DNA from: Herbaspirillum rhizosphaerae
Lineage (GTDB): Bacteria > Pseudomonadota > Gammaproteobacteria > Burkholderiales > Burkholderiaceae_D
Length of the DNA stretch: 64,000 bases
Direction of reading: 5' to 3'
Assembly (NCBI RefSeq): GCF_001189965.1
Contig: NZ_LFLU01000001.1
Span: forward strand, 1-64,000
This document shows, one piece after another, positions 1 through 9,443 of the stretch. The notes under the pieces were generated by a model. The model did no database searches, was not told where the DNA came from, and saw nothing but the letters and a program-made list of their open reading frames with translations. Position 1 is the stretch's first letter, and each line of letters opens with the position of its first letter. A program made the translations under genes and the position numbers.

Positions 1-33
1 CAGGGTCGTCCGAAGAAAGACCAGCATCGGTAA
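1..33 (+). CDS. possible C-terminal end of an upstream gene (partial)
   Basis: The first 33 bases read through to a TAA as QGRPKKDQHR, a basic tail, and a strong hairpin terminator follows 40 bases later on the same strand. This fits the last codons of a gene that starts outside the window. Ten residues are too few to name a family. It could equally be a chance open frame. Confidence 0.3.
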   Translation, partial: QGRPKKDQHR

Positions 34-72
34 CAACAAACGCCAAGTCGGAACAAAACAAACAAAGACCAT

Positions 73-102
73 AAAAAAAGCCGCCAAAACAGGCGGCTTT
101 TT
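73..102. terminator. bidirectional rho-independent terminator
   Basis: AAAGCCGCC (77-85) pairs perfectly with GGCGGCTTT (92-100) around a 6-base loop. An A-run lies on the left and a T-run on the right, so it can stop transcription on both strands. It sits just past the 3' end of the minus-strand dehydrogenase gene and past the possible plus-strand gene end at 33. Confidence 0.85.
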
Positions 103-133
103 CATCATCCCAAGCAACAAGCGCTCGCAACGC

Positions 134-916
134 TCACTGCATAAACCACCCATGGCTAACCACCACCGACTGCCCCGTAAGCGCATTCGTCGGAAACGCC
201 GCCAAAAACACCGCCGTCTGCGCCACATCCGCAGTCGTGGTGAATTCGCCGTCAACCGTATCCTTCAGCATGACTTTCTTGATCACGTCGTCTTCGCTGA
301 TGTTCAGTTCCTTGGCCTGCTCAGGAATCTGCTTCTCCACCAGCGGCGTGCGAACAAAGCCCGGACAGATCACGTTCGAGCGGATCTTGTCCTTCGCGCC
401 TTCCTTGGCGACCACCTTGGCCAGGCCGATCAGGCCGTGCTTGGCGGTGACGTAGGGCGCCTTCAGCGGCGAGGCTTCGTGCGAGTGCACCGAACCCATG
501 TAGATGATGGAGCCGCCGTTGCCGGCCTTGATCATCGCACGCATTGCCGCGCGTGTGGTCAGGTAGGCGCCGTCGAGGTGGATCGCCAGCATCTTGCGCC
601 AGTTGTCCAGCGTGCTGTCGACGATCGGGGCGATGATCTGGATGCCGGCGTTGCTGATCAGGACGTCGAGCTTGCCGTAGGCGGCGACGGCGTCGGCGAT
701 GCCCTTGTCGACTTGCGCTTCGTCGACCACGTTCATGGCGACGGCCATGGCGGTGCCGCCGCTCTTGGTGATCTCTTCTGCAGTTGCTTTGGCGGCGTCG
801 AGAGCGAGGTCGGCGATGACGACCTTGGCGCCGGCCTTGGCGTATTCGATGGCGATTTCCTTGCCGATACCGCTGGCTGCACCTGTGATCAGGGCGACTT
901 TATCTTTGAGTTGCAT
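134..916 (-). CDS. bdhA: 3-hydroxybutyrate dehydrogenase (SDR family)
   Basis: This 260-residue short-chain dehydrogenase/reductase is the classical SDR size. The Rossmann glycine motif TGAASGIG is at residues 11-18, NAG at 89-91, and the catalytic set is Ser142, Tyr155 and Lys159 (YVTAK). The sequence and the C-terminal HGWFMQ tail resemble D-3-hydroxybutyrate dehydrogenases, which interconvert 3-hydroxybutyrate and acetoacetate with NAD, usually during polyhydroxybutyrate turnover in the cytoplasm. AAGGAACG precedes the ATG. The gene starts 9 bases after the acetoacetate decarboxylase stop, so the two are almost certainly co-transcribed and share acetoacetate as metabolite. Another SDR substrate cannot be excluded from sequence alone, but the neighbour supports this call. 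Confidence 0.85.
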   Translation of the reverse strand: MQLKDKVALITGAASGIGKEIAIEYAKAGAKVVIADLALDAAKATAEEITKSGGTAMAVAMNVVDEAQVDKGIADAVAAYGKLDVLISNAGIQIIAPIVDSTLDNWRKMLAIHLDGAYLTTRAAMRAMIKAGNGGSIIYMGSVHSHEASPLKAPYVTAKHGLIGLAKVVAKEGAKDKIRSNVICPGFVRTPLVEKQIPEQAKELNISEDDVIKKVMLKDTVDGEFTTTADVAQTAVFLAAFPTNALTGQSVVVSHGWFMQ

Positions 917-925
917 GACGTTCCT

Positions 926-1666
926 TTATTTAGCAAGATAATCATAAGCGACCGTGCCCAGGGGCAAGGTCAGGTCAGACAAAATGTGTACGGCAGATAT
1001 CACTTCCAGCACGGGCAGGTCGGCGATGGGCGCCAGCGCGTGCGGATGCAGATCCAATGCCCCGGGGCCGGTCCAGGCGCCCTTGATGGTGATGTCGGAC
1101 AGACTGTACTGTACCAGTTCGCAGATGCGCGGTGTACCGTCGACGTGGGGAATGATTTTCAGTAGGAAGCTGGGCGTCGACAGCGACTTCCTGACGGCTT
1201 CCGCGTCGAGCGCGCGATGCTTGAATCCCATGGTGCCGGTGGCAATGCGAAAGTCGCTGTAGTCGAGCGTGCCGACCAGAGTGTCGGTGTGCACGCGCAG
1301 TTCCGGATTGCCGAGTTTCTTGGGGAATCCCCACAGCTCGCGACCGCCCGCAATCGGGGGATGATCGTTGAGATACATGCTGTGCACATAGCCGCCGGCG
1401 ACGCCGTTGAGCGTGACCGGGATCACCTGTCCCGATTCGCAGTAATGGCCGAAGCCGGTCGAGTCCGGCATGTTGATGAATTCGAACTTGACGATGGGCT
1501 CGACGAATTGCAGCGGGGCGGGAATGATTTTTCTGAGCGCTTCCGGATCGGTGCGATACGTAATGATCAGAAACTCGCGGTCGACGAAGCGGTACGGACC
1601 GGGTGGAAATGCCGGATTGTGAATCGGCATGGCGAAAGCATTGCGACGGATTTCATCTTCAGTCAT
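926..1666 (-). CDS. adc: acetoacetate decarboxylase
   Basis: This 246-residue protein belongs to the acetoacetate decarboxylase family, about the family's usual length. The hallmark [14 protein letters not shown] carries the adjacent lysines Lys116 and Lys117; in the clostridial enzyme the first of this pair forms the Schiff base. The reaction yields acetone and CO2 from acetoacetate. It is the promoter-proximal gene of a two-gene unit with 3-hydroxybutyrate dehydrogenase, 9 bases apart. The pair could drain acetoacetate formed from polyhydroxybutyrate or butyrate. Some family members act on other beta-keto acids, so the exact substrate is inferred. Confidence 0.85.
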   Translation of the reverse strand: MTEDEIRRNAFAMPIHNPAFPPGPYRFVDREFLIITYRTDPEALRKIIPAPLQFVEPIVKFEFINMPDSTGFGHYCESGQVIPVTLNGVAGGYVHSMYLNDHPPIAGGRELWGFPKKLGNPELRVHTDTLVGTLDYSDFRIATGTMGFKHRALDAEAVRKSLSTPSFLLKIIPHVDGTPRICELVQYSLSDITIKGAWTGPGALDLHPHALAPIADLPVLEVISAVHILSDLTLPLGTVAYDYLAK

Positions 1667-1825
1667 ATCTTCTTTCTTCCTTTTTGCAGGCCGGGGAAAT
1701 CGGCCGTCCGGGTTCGACGGAGACGCGTGTTATAAAGTTCACATCGTTTTCTTGCAAAACCCTGACAACATCAGCGTTGATGCGGCTGCAGCGCCAGTGT
1801 TGCAGCTTAGCCATGCGATGGCCAT

Positions 1826-1843
1826 GTGTCATTTCCCTGAAAT
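1826..1843 (+). promoter_or_regulatory. degenerate Pho-box candidate upstream of the lipid cassette
   Basis: GTGTCATTTCCCTGAAAT has an intact first half-site (TGTCAT) and a poor second half (CTGAAAT instead of CTGTCAT) at the expected 11-base spacing, matching about 11 of 16 defined positions of the enterobacterial Pho-box consensus. It lies about 50 bases before the start of the acyltransferase gene. It is much weaker than the two boxes near 14.0-14.2 kb and is offered only as a testable site. Confidence 0.25.
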
Positions 1844-1891
1844 AATCGACAGTTACGCTCTGCATCGTTGTCAACTGAAAAAGGACGATGC

Positions 1892-2659
1892 ATGAGACTG
1901 CTCACCACTCCAGCAGATGCTAACCTGAGTTCTTCCAAACTGTCACTGAGCCTTGCCAGCACGCCTGAAGAAGTGCGTGAAGTCCAACGACTGCGCTACA
2001 AAGTCTTCATCGAATCGATGAACCTGTCTGCCCTGGCCAATGCCGAAGGCCTGGACAAGGATGAGTTCGACGACTACTGCGACCACCTGATCGTACGCGA
2101 CAACAAGACCCTGAGCGTGGTCGGCACCTACCGCGTCATGAGCCCGCATGCTGCACGCCGCATGGGCAAATTCTACTCGGAACAGGAATTCGACCTGAGC
2201 CGCCTCGACAATATCCGCAACGCCATCTGCGAAGCCGGCCGCGCCTGCATCCATCCGGATTACCGCAGCGGCGCCGTCATCATGCTGCTGTGGGCCGGCA
2301 TTGCCGACTTCATGCGCAAGGAACGTTGCGACTACCTGATGGGTTGCGCCAGCGTCAGCCTGGCCGACGGCGGCCACAACGCAGCGGCGCTGTACCATGC
2401 CTTCCGCGAAAACAACATGGCGCCGCAGGAATACAGCGTCACGCCGCATACGGCATTTCCGATCGAAGAACGCGAAGCCGGCCACCAGCCGCAAGTGCCG
2501 CCGCTGCTGCGCGGCTACCTGCGCAGCGGCGCATGGGTCTGCGGCGAACCGGCCTGGGATCCTGATTTCCACTCTGCCGATTTCTTCCTGCTGCTGCCGC
2601 TGGCCAAGCTCGACGGCCGGTATGCCAAACACTACCTGAAAGAAACGAGAGCCGCATGA
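1892..2659 (+). CDS. OlsB-like N-acyltransferase (GNAT superfamily, Acetyltransf_5 type)
   Basis: The 255-residue product belongs to the OlsB/putative haemolysin branch of the GNAT superfamily. Typical features are an early VQRLRYKVF segment, the central EAGRACIHPDYR block, and the C-terminal PPLLRGYLRSGAWVCGEPAW block followed by DPDF. OlsB transfers a 3-hydroxyacyl chain from acyl carrier protein to the alpha-amino group of ornithine, making lyso-ornithine lipid. Start: an upstream in-frame TTG (1868) exists, but AAAGGA lies just before the ATG at 1892, which I prefer. The stop overlaps the next gene (ATGA), so translation is probably coupled. No OlsA partner is in the window, so the product may be a lyso-lipid or a different N-acyl amino acid. 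Confidence 0.75.
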   Translation: MRLLTTPADANLSSSKLSLSLASTPEEVREVQRLRYKVFIESMNLSALANAEGLDKDEFDDYCDHLIVRDNKTLSVVGTYRVMSPHAARRMGKFYSEQEFDLSRLDNIRNAICEAGRACIHPDYRSGAVIMLLWAGIADFMRKERCDYLMGCASVSLADGGHNAAALYHAFRENNMAPQEYSVTPHTAFPIEEREAGHQPQVPPLLRGYLRSGAWVCGEPAWDPDFHSADFFLLLPLAKLDGRYAKHYLKETRAA

Positions 2660-3516
2660 AACCACGCGATCAGTTTCTGGATGACGACGGCGTCGAAGCC
2701 GCTCTGGGAATGAAACGCGATCCCCTCCGTTTCAGGACGATCTGGATCTCCGACGTGCATCTCGGCACGACGGGGTGCCAGGCGCAAAGACTGCTTGAGT
2801 TTCTGCGCGCGACCGAATCGGAGACGCTCTATCTGGTGGGCGACATCATCGACGGCTGGCAGTTGAAGCGTCGCTGGTATTGGGAACAAAGCCACAACAA
2901 CGTCGTGCAGACGGTGCTCAAGAAAGCCAAGAAGGGCACCAACGTCATCTTCGTGCCGGGCAACCACGACGAAGTCATCCGTCAGTTCATCGACCTCGAC
3001 TTCGGCGGCATCAAGATCCGCGACGAACTGATCCATACCACCGCCAACGGCAAGCGCATGCTGGTGATCCATGGCGACCGTTTCGACGGCGTCATCGCCT
3101 GCGCCAAGTGGCTGGCCTATGTCGGCGACAACCTGTACACCATGATCCTCAAGTTCAACCAGTGGTTCAACAGCTGGCGTGCGCGTGCAGGATTGCCTTA
3201 CTGGTCCTTGTCGCAATACCTCAAGGGCAAGGTCAAGAACGCGGTCAATTACATCACCTCGTTCGAAGACGCACTGGCCGCCGAAGCCCACAAAAAGGGA
3301 CTCGACGGCGTGATCTGCGGACATATCCACAAACCGGAAATCCGCGACATCAACGGTATCAAGTATTGCAACGACGGCGATTGGGTGGAAAGCCTTTCGG
3401 CCCTGGTCGAAGATCCTTCGGGCGAATTGCGCCTGGTGACCTGGGGCGAAATCATGCAGTTGAAGAAAAGCTCGAAATTAGCCGGAGTAGAAGATTTATG
3501 CGCATTGCCATCGTAA
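2656..3516 (+). CDS. PlcP-like calcineurin-type metallophosphoesterase (usually labelled UDP-2,3-diacylglucosamine diphosphatase family)
   Basis: This 286-residue metallophosphoesterase shows the full metal-binding series: ISDVHLG (Asp33, His35), VGDIIDGW (Asp63), PGNHDE (Asn103, His104), IHGDRFD (His139) and CGHIHKPE (His223, His225). True LpxH enzymes carry GNRDF rather than GNHDE, and the segments WYWEQSHNNVVQ and CAKWLAYVGDN resemble the alphaproteobacterial PlcP group as I recall it. PlcP is a phospholipase C that releases diacylglycerol from phospholipids under phosphate starvation. The gene overlaps the acyltransferase by 4 bases and the glycosyltransferase by 19, so it works in the same pathway. 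LpxH-like lipid A function is the main alternative. Confidence 0.7.
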   Translation: MKPRDQFLDDDGVEAALGMKRDPLRFRTIWISDVHLGTTGCQAQRLLEFLRATESETLYLVGDIIDGWQLKRRWYWEQSHNNVVQTVLKKAKKGTNVIFVPGNHDEVIRQFIDLDFGGIKIRDELIHTTANGKRMLVIHGDRFDGVIACAKWLAYVGDNLYTMILKFNQWFNSWRARAGLPYWSLSQYLKGKVKNAVNYITSFEDALAAEAHKKGLDGVICGHIHKPEIRDINGIKYCNDGDWVESLSALVEDPSGELRLVTWGEIMQLKKSSKLAGVEDLCALPS

Positions 3517-4538
3517 GCGACGCGGGCGAGCCCCAAGTCAATGGCGTAGTCAACACCCTGCGGGCGACGCGTAAGTGCCTGCAAAATAAAGGACACGAAG
3601 TACTGATGCTGGCGCCGCGCGATTTCCGCACGTTCGCCTGCCCGACTTACCCCGAAATACGGCTGGCCTACAAGCCGTATGCCAAGATTGCCGCCGCGCT
3701 GGATGCCTTCAAGCCCGATTGCATCCACATCTCGACTGAAGGCCCGATGGGCCTCGCGGCGCGCCGTTACTGCCTCAGGAACAAGCTGGATTTCACCACC
3801 GCTTATCACACGCGTTTTCCGGAATACCTGAGCGCGCGCAAGCTGCTGCCCAAGGCGCTGACCTATCGCCTGATGCGCTGGTTCCACGGACCGTCCAAGG
3901 CCATCATGGTGCCGACGCCGAAGATGAAGGAAGCGCTGGAAGAACACGGCTTCCGCAACGTGGCGCTGTGGGGCCGCGGTGTCGACACCGAACACTTCAA
4001 GCCGGCCGCGGAGGATCACGCCTGCATCGTGCGCCCGCTGTTCCTGTACGTCGGTCGTGTGGCGGTGGAAAAGAACATCGAAGCCTTCCTCAAGCTGGAA
4101 TTGCCCGGTTCCAAATGGGTCATCGGCGACGGCCCGCAACGCGAAGAACTGGAACAGCGCTATCCGCATGTCCGCTTCCTCGGCGCCAAGGGCCATGACG
4201 AATTGCCAGCGTATTACAACTGCGCCGACGTGTTCGTCTTCCCGAGCCGCACCGATACCTTCGGCCTGGTGCTGGCCGAGGCCATGGCGTGCGGGGTGCC
4301 GGTTGCAGCCTATCCGGTCGAGGGGCCGATCGACGTGGTCTCCAACGGTTTTTCCGGCGCCTTGCACGACGATCTGGACGTGGCCTGCATGGATGCCTTG
4401 CATCTGTCGCGCGACGACGTGCGGGCCCATGCCATGACCTACTCGTGGGACGCCGCCACCCAGCAATTCCTGCAGCATCTGCATTACGCCCGCAGTGCCG
4501 CGCCGGCAGGTCTTGCGGATGTGGTGGATGCGGCCTGA
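3498..4538 (+). CDS. GT4-family glycosyltransferase (Agt/MgtA-like)
   Basis: The 346-residue protein has a two-domain GT-B fold: an N-terminal start MRIAIVSDAGEPQVNGVVNT with the glycine-rich acceptor loop, and a C-terminal donor domain with LFLYVGRVAVEKN and the E-x7-E-like segment DTFGLVLAEAMACGVP. This is typical of glycosyltransferases acting on diacylglycerol, phosphatidylinositol or similar lipids. The start chosen (ATG 3498) lies 19 bases inside the preceding phosphoesterase gene. Context suggests that diacylglycerol released by the PlcP-like enzyme is its acceptor, giving a glycolipid that replaces phospholipid. The sugar donor cannot be told. A strong terminator follows, closing a three-gene operon. 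Confidence 0.75.
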   Translation: MRIAIVSDAGEPQVNGVVNTLRATRKCLQNKGHEVLMLAPRDFRTFACPTYPEIRLAYKPYAKIAAALDAFKPDCIHISTEGPMGLAARRYCLRNKLDFTTAYHTRFPEYLSARKLLPKALTYRLMRWFHGPSKAIMVPTPKMKEALEEHGFRNVALWGRGVDTEHFKPAAEDHACIVRPLFLYVGRVAVEKNIEAFLKLELPGSKWVIGDGPQREELEQRYPHVRFLGAKGHDELPAYYNCADVFVFPSRTDTFGLVLAEAMACGVPVAAYPVEGPIDVVSNGFSGALHDDLDVACMDALHLSRDDVRAHAMTYSWDAATQQFLQHLHYARSAAPAGLADVVDAA

Positions 4539-4584
4539 TATCGGGGTGCTCACGGTGTTGTAAGCCGGATCCTTATTTCTCCGG

Positions 4585-4618
4585 GGACAGTATTGCGAGT
4601 GCAATACTGTCCTTTTTT
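4585..4618 (+). terminator. rho-independent terminator after the lipid cassette
   Basis: GGACAGTATTGC (4585-4596) pairs perfectly with GCAATACTGTCC (4601-4612) around a 4-base loop, followed directly by six T. It is one of the strongest hairpins in the window and ends the acyltransferase-phosphoesterase-glycosyltransferase operon. Confidence 0.92.
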
Positions 4619-4889
4619 CTGTGTTGTTTTACCAACGGCGGGAAAACTTCCAATTCCCCCGTCAACACCGTTTTTCTCCTCCTGTTTCCCTCTTGCGTTT
4701 CCTTGTCAAACCGCACGCCCCTGTCCGTATGCATCGGTATGGTTCTTGCGTCTTTTTACCCTGAGCAAATTTATTTGCAATAACGCCGTTCCGGTATAAA
4801 ACATGATGAGGGTTCGCCAATGCGCATGCGGTGCGCTGGCGCCTTGAGTTGCCGGCGCGGTGCCTTGGGGAAATGAAAAGGGGGAAGAA
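4619..4889 (+). other. intergenic region upstream of the first chemoreceptor
   Basis: About 270 non-coding bases. The notable features are a perfect small palindrome, GCAAAT-TT-ATTTGC (4765-4778), and a TATAAA (4795-4800) that could be a -10 element. No convincing -35 or sigma-28 motif was found, so promoter assignment is weak. Confidence 0.35.
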
Positions 4890-7019
4890 ATGAGAAACCT
4901 GTTTGCCAGTCTCCAACTGTGGAAAAAATTCGCCCTGCTGGGCGTGATCGGCATCGTGTTGTTCGGGGTGCCGACGGCGCTCTACATCAGCAGCGCAGAA
5001 GGCATCATTGCGCACAAGCAATTGGAAATCAAAGGCGTCAATCCGGCGCGCGCATTGTTGCGCACCATGCAGCTCATGCAACAGCACCGCGGCATGTCCG
5101 CCGTGCTGATCGGCGGCAATGCCGGCGTCGCCCCTCAACGCCAGGCCAAGGCGCAGGAGGTGGATAAAGCCTGGCAGGTCTTGTTTGACGAACTCAGGAA
5201 AAACGGCGTGCGCGATCCGGCGATCGAAAAGGGATTGACGGCGGTGCAGACTGCCTGGAACGGATTGCGCGACGGCGTCGCCGGCGGGCAAGTGACGGGA
5301 CCGCAGAGCTTCAATACGCACAGCGACCAGATCGCCAGGCTGTTCGAGATCAACGATCTGATACTGGACGATTTCAAACTCAGCCTGGATGCCGATCTGG
5401 ACAGCTCCAAGCTGATCACGGGGGCGTTTGTCGCGTTCCCCTTGCTGACCGAAGAGCTTGGCAAGATGCGTGCGCGCGGCTCCGCAATGCTCGCCAAAAA
5501 GGCGGTTACGCCGGACGACAAGCTGGCGATCATCCGCCCCAGTCAACGCGGGCAGGAACGATTGAGGCAGGCCGACAAACTGTTCCAGCAAGCCTTCCTG
5601 ATCAACGCCTCGCTCAGGGACAGCCTGGGCGGTACGGTGGACAATGCGCGCAAACTGGCGCTCGGCGCGATCGCGCTGGCGGATGAAAAAGTGCTGAAGC
5701 CGGAGGCATTGGAGTTTCCGCCGCAAGAGTATTTCGCCCGATTCACCGAAGCCATCGATGCGCAATTCAAAGTCGTCGATGTCGTGATCGGCAGCCTGGA
5801 AAGCACCCTCGGCCAGCAGACTGCGCAGATGCGCCGCAATGAAATCTGGGTGCTGGGCTGCATCAGTGCGCTGGCCTTGTTTGCCGCGTGGATCGGCACC
5901 ATGCTGTCGCGCTCGATCACGGTGCCGATGTCGGAATCGGTGAGCATGGCGCAACGCGTCGCCTCCTGCGACCTGACGTCGCGCGCCGTCGTGGTCGGCA
6001 GCGACGAATCGGCGCAGCTGTTGCACGCGCTCAACGACATGACCGGCAGCCTGGTGCATATCGTCGGCGATGTGCGCACCAGCATCGACGTGATTCACGT
6101 GGCGTCGAAAGAAATCGCCATGGGCAATGCCGACTTGTCCAATCGCACCGAGTCGCAGGCGTCGAGCCTGGAACAAACCGCCAGCTCGATGGAAGAGCTG
6201 ACTTCCACTGTACGGCAAAATGCCGACAACGCGCGCCAGGCCAACTCCCTGGTCACGACGGCATCGGAACTGGCGGTCAAGGGCGGCGAGGTCGTCGGCA
6301 ATGTGGTGCACACCATGGGCTCCATTAAAGAGAGTTCCAGCAAGATCGTCGACATCATCAGCGTGATCGACGGTATCGCGTTCCAGACCAATATCCTCGC
6401 GCTCAATGCTGCAGTGGAAGCGGCGCGTGCGGGTGAGCAGGGCAGAGGTTTCGCAGTCGTCGCCAGCGAGGTGCGCAGCCTGGCGCAACGCTCGGCATCG
6501 GCCGCCAAGGAGATCAAGGAACTCATCAGCGATTCGGTCGGCAAGGTCGATGCCGGCGGCAAGCTGGTCGACGAAGCCGGCGCGACCATGGGCGAAATCG
6601 TGACCTCGGTCAAGCACGTGGCCGACATCATGAGCGAGATCACCGCCGCCAGTCAGGAGCAAAGCGTCGGCATCGAAGAAGTCAATCGCGCCATCACGCA
6701 CATGGATGAAATCACGCAACAAAATGCGGCTTTGGTGGAGCAGGCCGCCGCCGCTGCCGAGAGCTTGCAGGAGCAGGCCGACATCCTTGCGCAGACGGTC
6801 AGCGTGTTCAAGATCACGCCGGCCGAGCGCCATGCAGCGACGCCGGGTATGCCTCTCCCACCGGTTCAAGCCGCCAGGCGCCTGAGCGTCGTCGGCAAAC
6901 CGGCGACGCAGAAAAAGGCCGCTGCGCCGGCCTTGAAAGTCTTGTCCAAGCCTGCCGCGAAAACCACCGTCAAGCCGGCGGAAAGCGCGGGCAATGCGAA
7001 TGACTGGGAAGAGTTCTGA
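4890..7019 (+). CDS. methyl-accepting chemotaxis protein with large periplasmic helical sensor
   Basis: This 709-residue chemoreceptor has a first membrane helix at about residues 13-34, a roughly 300-residue periplasmic region, a second helix near 320-340 ([16 protein letters not shown]), a HAMP domain and a C-terminal signalling domain. The hairpin tip [20 protein letters not shown] is canonical. The periplasmic segment [15 protein letters not shown] resembles the start of NIT-type (nitrate/nitrite-sensing) helical domains, but the ligand is unknown. The protein ends NDWEEF, a WxxF tail like the NWETF tether that binds the CheR methyltransferase in enteric receptors. The ATG at 4890 is preceded by AAAAGGGGGA; an upstream in-frame GTG has no such site. 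It is first of three tandem receptor genes. Confidence 0.9.
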   Translation: MRNLFASLQLWKKFALLGVIGIVLFGVPTALYISSAEGIIAHKQLEIKGVNPARALLRTMQLMQQHRGMSAVLIGGNAGVAPQRQAKAQEVDKAWQVLFDELRKNGVRDPAIEKGLTAVQTAWNGLRDGVAGGQVTGPQSFNTHSDQIARLFEINDLILDDFKLSLDADLDSSKLITGAFVAFPLLTEELGKMRARGSAMLAKKAVTPDDKLAIIRPSQRGQERLRQADKLFQQAFLINASLRDSLGGTVDNARKLALGAIALADEKVLKPEALEFPPQEYFARFTEAIDAQFKVVDVVIGSLESTLGQQTAQMRRNEIWVLGCISALALFAAWIGTMLSRSITVPMSESVSMAQRVASCDLTSRAVVVGSDESAQLLHALNDMTGSLVHIVGDVRTSIDVIHVASKEIAMGNADLSNRTESQASSLEQTASSMEELTSTVRQNADNARQANSLVTTASELAVKGGEVVGNVVHTMGSIKESSSKIVDIISVIDGIAFQTNILALNAAVEAARAGEQGRGFAVVASEVRSLAQRSASAAKEIKELISDSVGKVDAGGKLVDEAGATMGEIVTSVKHVADIMSEITAASQEQSVGIEEVNRAITHMDEITQQNAALVEQAAAAAESLQEQADILAQTVSVFKITPAERHAATPGMPLPPVQAARRLSVVGKPATQKKAAAPALKVLSKPAAKTTVKPAESAGNANDWEEF

Positions 7020-7516
7020 GCGATCTCCGGTGTTGTTCGGCAACGGCATGCGCGAGGGAAGAATGATGTTGTTTCATCATCTTTCCTTGCGCTGTAATTG
7101 AGCGCCACACGGGCGTTTCGGAAGATTATGCGAAAACGGTATAGTTGCATGCGCACAAAGCATTAGCCTAGTGTTAGTCCCTTATCTAAGATTCGCCCAC
7201 GGGTCATTATTGAATGAAATGGTCAGTGGGCATTTGCCGCGAGCGGAGGTACGATCGCGCAATGTATATCCTCTCCAGCCATCCCAAAGAAGAGACGTGA
7301 GCGCATCGGCTGCCGCGTCTTTTTTCATTTCTTCAATCGATTTTAATTGCCCTGCAACAAGAAAAATAAGTGCGGAACACGTACAATCAAACGTATTGCG
7401 CGCAGGCACGAATCCTGCTGAGAATCACGTAACAGGGCATCCGCCGACGATGTGGATGGTCTGACAAGTTGCACCTTCAGGGACGGCAGTTTTTTATCAG
7501 GGGAAGTTGAGTGGTT
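7020..7516 (+). other. 497-base intergenic region between two chemoreceptor genes
   Basis: No gene is convincing here on either strand. There is an imperfect hairpin at 7057-7086 just past the first receptor gene (GGAAGAATGATG against CATCATCTTTCC, two mismatches, no T-run), and a separate terminator-like hairpin at 7293-7325. Between them, TTGCAT (about 7145) with TAGTGT 18 bases downstream could be a weak promoter, so a short independent transcript is possible but unproven. Confidence 0.4.
7293..7325 (+). terminator. orphan terminator-like hairpin
   Basis: AGACG (7293-7297) and CGTCT (7316-7320) close a stem that contains a second short AGC/GCT pairing, and it is followed by a run of T. 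It lies about 270 bases beyond the preceding gene and 190 bases before the next, so it ends either a long 3' tail or an unannotated small RNA. Confidence 0.45.
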
Positions 7517-9244
7517 ATGATCTCGAATATCAAAATTGGTGCGCGCCTTGCACTAGGATTCTGTCTCGTCTTGTTCTGTGCTGCGGCGATTTTGTTCAAT
7601 GGTCTGTGGCGCATGAGCGAAATGGGCGCCAGCAGCGAGTACATCATCAACCAGAAGGTCGCCAGCATGACGGCGGCGATGAGCATGCGCGAATCGGGCA
7701 GTGCTCTGGCGCTCGCGTTGCGCAAGGTGGTCACGCCGACCGACGCTGCTGAAGGCCAGCAGGAAAATCAACGCCTGACCAAGATCCTGCAAGCCTATGC
7801 CGGTTTCGAAGGACAACTCACCAAGCTGACATCGACGGACAAGGGCAAGGCCTTGCTCGCATCTTCGACGGCCGAGCGCAAGGTGCTGTTTCCCATCGTC
7901 GAGAAGATTCGCGAGATGGTCGGCGGCGGCAACTACTTCGATGCGGCGCAATTGCTTAAGAGCGATTTCCTGCCGGCCTATGATAAATGGATGGCCAGCG
8001 TCGGCGCGCTGGCGAGCTATCAGCAGGACGACATGTCGACCGCTTACGTTGCCTTTCAGGCAAGTTACCACACCGGTCAGGTCAGCATGGTCATCATCGG
8101 TATCGTGACCCTGGCGCTGGGCGCTTTCTTCACCTGGTCGATTACCCGCGCCATCACTGCACCATTGCAACGCGCCGGCAGAATCACCGAGACCATCGCC
8201 AGCGGCGACCTCACCACAACAGTGGAAGAGAAGAGCCACGATGAAGCAGGCCAACTGGTGCATTCGCTCAATGCCATGCAGACCAAGCTGGCCTCGACTG
8301 TGAACGAGATCAAGCAAAGCGCTGCGATCATCGCGGTGGCGTCGCAAGAGATCGCCACCGGCAACGCCGACTTGTCCAACCGCACCGAATCGCAGGCCTC
8401 CAGCCTGGAAGAAACCGCCAGCTCGATGGAACAACTGACATCGACCGTGAAGCAGAATGCCGAGAACGCGCATCAGGCCAATCAACTGGTCATGTCGGCG
8501 TCCGACTATGCGGTCAAGGGCGGCAAGGTGGTCGGCGACGTGGTGGCAACCATGGGTTCGATCAAGGCCAGTTCCAGCAAGATCGTCGACATCATCGGCG
8601 TGATCGATGGTATCGCCTTCCAGACCAACATCCTGGCGCTGAACGCCGCTGTCGAAGCAGCACGCGCTGGTGAACAAGGCCGCGGCTTTGCCGTGGTGGC
8701 GTCCGAAGTGCGCAGCCTGGCGCAGCGTTCCGCTTCCGCCGCCAAGGAAATCAAGATCCTCATCGGCGACTCCGTCAGCAAGGTTGATGCCGGCGGCAAG
8801 CTGGTCGACGAAGCCGGCGTGACCATGAGCGAAATCGTGACCTCGGTCAAGCACGTGGCCGATATCATGGGCGAGATCACCGCCGCCAGCAAAGAGCAGA
8901 GCGCCGGCATCGCCGAAGTCAACAACGCCATTTCGCAGATTGACGAAATCACGCAGCAGAACGCCGCGCTGGTGGAGCAGGCTGCCGCTGCCGCCGAAAG
9001 CCTGCAGGAGCAAGCCGATCTGCTGGCGCGCGCGGTTGCAGTGTTCAAGGTCGATGGCGCGGTAATCGCTGCGCAGGGCGCCCCGGCAACGGTAGTGCCG
9101 TCGATGCTGAAGACGGTCAATCCTCCGCTGGAGTTGCAGGCCGAGCCTGCGGCCAGGCCGGTTGCGGCGCGCAAGAAGATTGCGCCTGTCGCGCCGAAGA
9201 AAATGACCGCATCGCAAGACGAAGGAAGCTGGGAAGAATTCTGA
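7517..9244 (+). CDS. methyl-accepting chemotaxis protein (four-helix-bundle sensor)
   Basis: This 575-residue receptor begins [15 protein letters not shown] with the first membrane helix at about 8-30. A compact periplasmic domain of about 160 residues has the size of a 4HB sensor; the second membrane helix is near 190-210 ([17 protein letters not shown]), followed by HAMP ([13 protein letters not shown]) and the standard signalling domain with [20 protein letters not shown]. It ends GSWEEF, again a WxxF receptor-modification tether. Start choice: GTG at 7511 and ATG at 7517 are both in frame; GGGGAAG lies upstream and suits either, and I chose the ATG. A strong terminator follows at 9322. 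The ligand is unknown. Confidence 0.9.
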   Translation: MISNIKIGARLALGFCLVLFCAAAILFNGLWRMSEMGASSEYIINQKVASMTAAMSMRESGSALALALRKVVTPTDAAEGQQENQRLTKILQAYAGFEGQLTKLTSTDKGKALLASSTAERKVLFPIVEKIREMVGGGNYFDAAQLLKSDFLPAYDKWMASVGALASYQQDDMSTAYVAFQASYHTGQVSMVIIGIVTLALGAFFTWSITRAITAPLQRAGRITETIASGDLTTTVEEKSHDEAGQLVHSLNAMQTKLASTVNEIKQSAAIIAVASQEIATGNADLSNRTESQASSLEETASSMEQLTSTVKQNAENAHQANQLVMSASDYAVKGGKVVGDVVATMGSIKASSSKIVDIIGVIDGIAFQTNILALNAAVEAARAGEQGRGFAVVASEVRSLAQRSASAAKEIKILIGDSVSKVDAGGKLVDEAGVTMSEIVTSVKHVADIMGEITAASKEQSAGIAEVNNAISQIDEITQQNAALVEQAAAAAESLQEQADLLARAVAVFKVDGAVIAAQGAPATVVPSMLKTVNPPLELQAEPAARPVAARKKIAPVAPKKMTASQDEGSWEEF

Positions 9245-9321
9245 TGCCCGTCCTCGCGTAACGGCGAGGTCACAATCCTCATTTAATCTGCGTTTGTCGT
9301 CACTGTCATGGCGACGCAGGC

Positions 9322-9355
9322 AAAGCCCGCAGGCCTCCCGGCCTGCGGGCTTTTT
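9322..9355 (+). terminator. rho-independent terminator after the second chemoreceptor
   Basis: AAAGCCCGCAGGCC (9322-9335) pairs perfectly with GGCCTGCGGGCTTT (9340-9353) across a TCCC loop and runs into further T. It shows the third receptor gene needs its own promoter. Confidence 0.92.
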
Positions 9356-9443
9356 AACAAATTGCGCCGGTAATGTCCCATGGGCAATACCTCTGCACCG
9401 GATTCACCACATACAAGCCATAACTTTCTTCAAAGGTAGAAAC

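Noticed and set aside
2656-3516. Annotation as LpxH (lipid A biosynthesis)
   Set aside because: LpxH carries GNRDF and other specific residues; this protein has GNHDE and PlcP-like segments and sits in a lipid operon rather than a lipid A locus.
7057-7086. Rho-independent terminator directly after the first chemoreceptor gene
   Set aside because: The stem has two mismatches and no T-run follows, so it is noted only as a hairpin.
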